From an uncultured Traorella sp. (GTDB taxonomy: Bacteria; Bacillota_I; Bacilli_A; Erysipelotrichales; Erysipelotrichaceae), in the NCBI GenBank assembly GCA_945938205.1, contig CAMEUL010000086.1, positions 1 through 6,459 on the forward strand: 6,459 nucleotides of DNA, read 5' to 3'. Positions 6,264 to 6,459 of the stretch are shown piece by piece. Position 1 is the first letter of the stretch. Every line of letters begins with the position of its first letter. A model generated the notes under the pieces. That model had not been told where the DNA came from, did not search any database, and was given only the letters and a program-made list of their open reading frames with translations. The translations under genes were made by a program, and so were the position numbers.

Positions 6264-6292
6264 AGTATAATACAATGAATTCTTTCATTCAA
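6264..6292 (-). promoter_or_regulatory. SigA-type promoter of gltX
   Basis: On the minus strand TTGAAT (6292-6287; 4 of 6 consensus) and TATACT (6269-6264; 5 of 6) are separated by exactly 17 bases. Transcription would start near 6257, with a leader of about 20 bases holding the AAGGAG site (6248-6243). The -35 lies only 4 bases past the stop codon of the upstream antiporter-like gene. A 7-bp inverted repeat (6278-6284 and 6291-6297) covers the -35 and part of the spacer. Confidence 0.7.
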
Positions 6293-6297
6293 GAATT
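6278..6297. repeat. 7-bp inverted repeat over the gltX -35 region
   Basis: AATTCTT (6278-6284) and AAGAATT (6291-6297) are perfect inverted copies separated by 6 bases. The repeat overlaps the gltX -35 and touches the last base position of the antiporter-like stop codon. It could be a weak operator, a feeble attenuating hairpin (no T-run follows on the minus strand), or chance in AT-rich DNA. Confidence 0.35.
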
Positions 6298-6459
6298 TAT
6301 TCCTGAGTTTTTCTCATTTTAAGAGACATTCCGATACTAAACAACACAAACACACTGAATGATGAAAGTAGAGCGATCCATCCATTTTCAAAATAGCCGC
6401 CAATGAGATATCCAATGCCACCCATGATAATCACACATAAGGCATAAGGCAACTGCGTC
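6297..6459 (-). CDS. C-terminal end of a membrane transporter, probably NhaC-type Na+/H+ antiporter (5' part outside window)
   Basis: The minus strand is open from the window edge to TAA (6297-6299) and gives 53 residues. They begin TQLPYALCVIIMGGIGYLIG, followed by a second hydrophobic stretch WIALLSSFSVFVLFSIG, and end in a short basic tail KMRKTQE. The TQLPYAL start followed by two membrane helices recalls the C-terminal end of NhaC/Na+-H+ antiporter family proteins, which often have 'TQ.PYA' before the last helices. With only 53 residues visible this is a family guess; another secondary transporter remains possible. It lies in the same direction as gltX, ends 59 bases before the gltX start, and has no clear terminator after it, so some read-through into gltX is possible. 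Confidence 0.55.
   Translation of the reverse strand, partial: TQLPYALCVIIMGGIGYLIGGYFENGWIALLSSFSVFVLFSIGMSLKMRKTQE

Noticed and set aside
6238..6296. T-box or other riboswitch leader for gltX
   Set aside because: Only about 20 bases lie between the predicted transcription start and the ATG, too short for a T-box or known riboswitch.

Overview
This window comes from an AT-rich chromosome of a low-GC Gram-positive bacterium (Bacillota). The protein families and the gene order ruvB / TIGR04086 membrane protein / DUF421 protein / SpoVB-like flippase / ComN-like regulator / recJ recall the Bacillus ruvB-secDF-recJ neighbourhood. Here it is shortened: queA, tgt, yajC, secDF and apt/rel are not at their Bacillus positions. 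The divergence of the proteins suggests an Erysipelotrichia-like gut lineage, but that is inference from protein style only.

Layout. 1-519 (+) is the C-terminal half of RuvB, closed by a Rho-independent terminator overlapping its stop codon. 529-866 (-) is a small TIGR04086/YrzE-type membrane protein gene whose frame is broken by an apparent one-base deletion in an A-run near 672-677. 905-1567 (+) is a DUF421/YetF-family membrane protein, divergent from the YrzE-like gene. 1527-2816 (-) is a SpoVB-like flippase whose 3' end overlaps the DUF421 gene by 41 bp tail to tail. From a compact divergent promoter region (about 2817-2881) the + strand carries a 94-residue ComN-like post-transcriptional regulator (2882-3166), then recJ (3190-4761), probably as one operon. 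recJ converges on gltX (4789-6237, -), and the two share a hairpin terminator at 4762-4790. gltX has a good SigA-type promoter at 6264-6292. The far right end (6297-6459, -) holds the C-terminus of an integral membrane protein that looks like an NhaC-type Na+/H+ antiporter.

Functionally, RuvB (Holliday-junction branch migration) and RecJ (5'-3' ssDNA exonuclease) belong to homologous recombination and repair. The ComN-like protein may be an mRNA-level regulator, linked to competence in Bacillus. The SpoVB-like, DUF421 and YrzE-like proteins are envelope proteins, and GltX charges tRNA-Glu. I see no mobile element, CRISPR array, tRNA, rRNA, phage gene or defence island. This is mostly a conserved housekeeping region and no clear new system is visible. 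The items most worth checking are the broken YrzE-like gene, the ComN-like/recJ pairing, and corrected gene starts, including a TTG start for the flippase.
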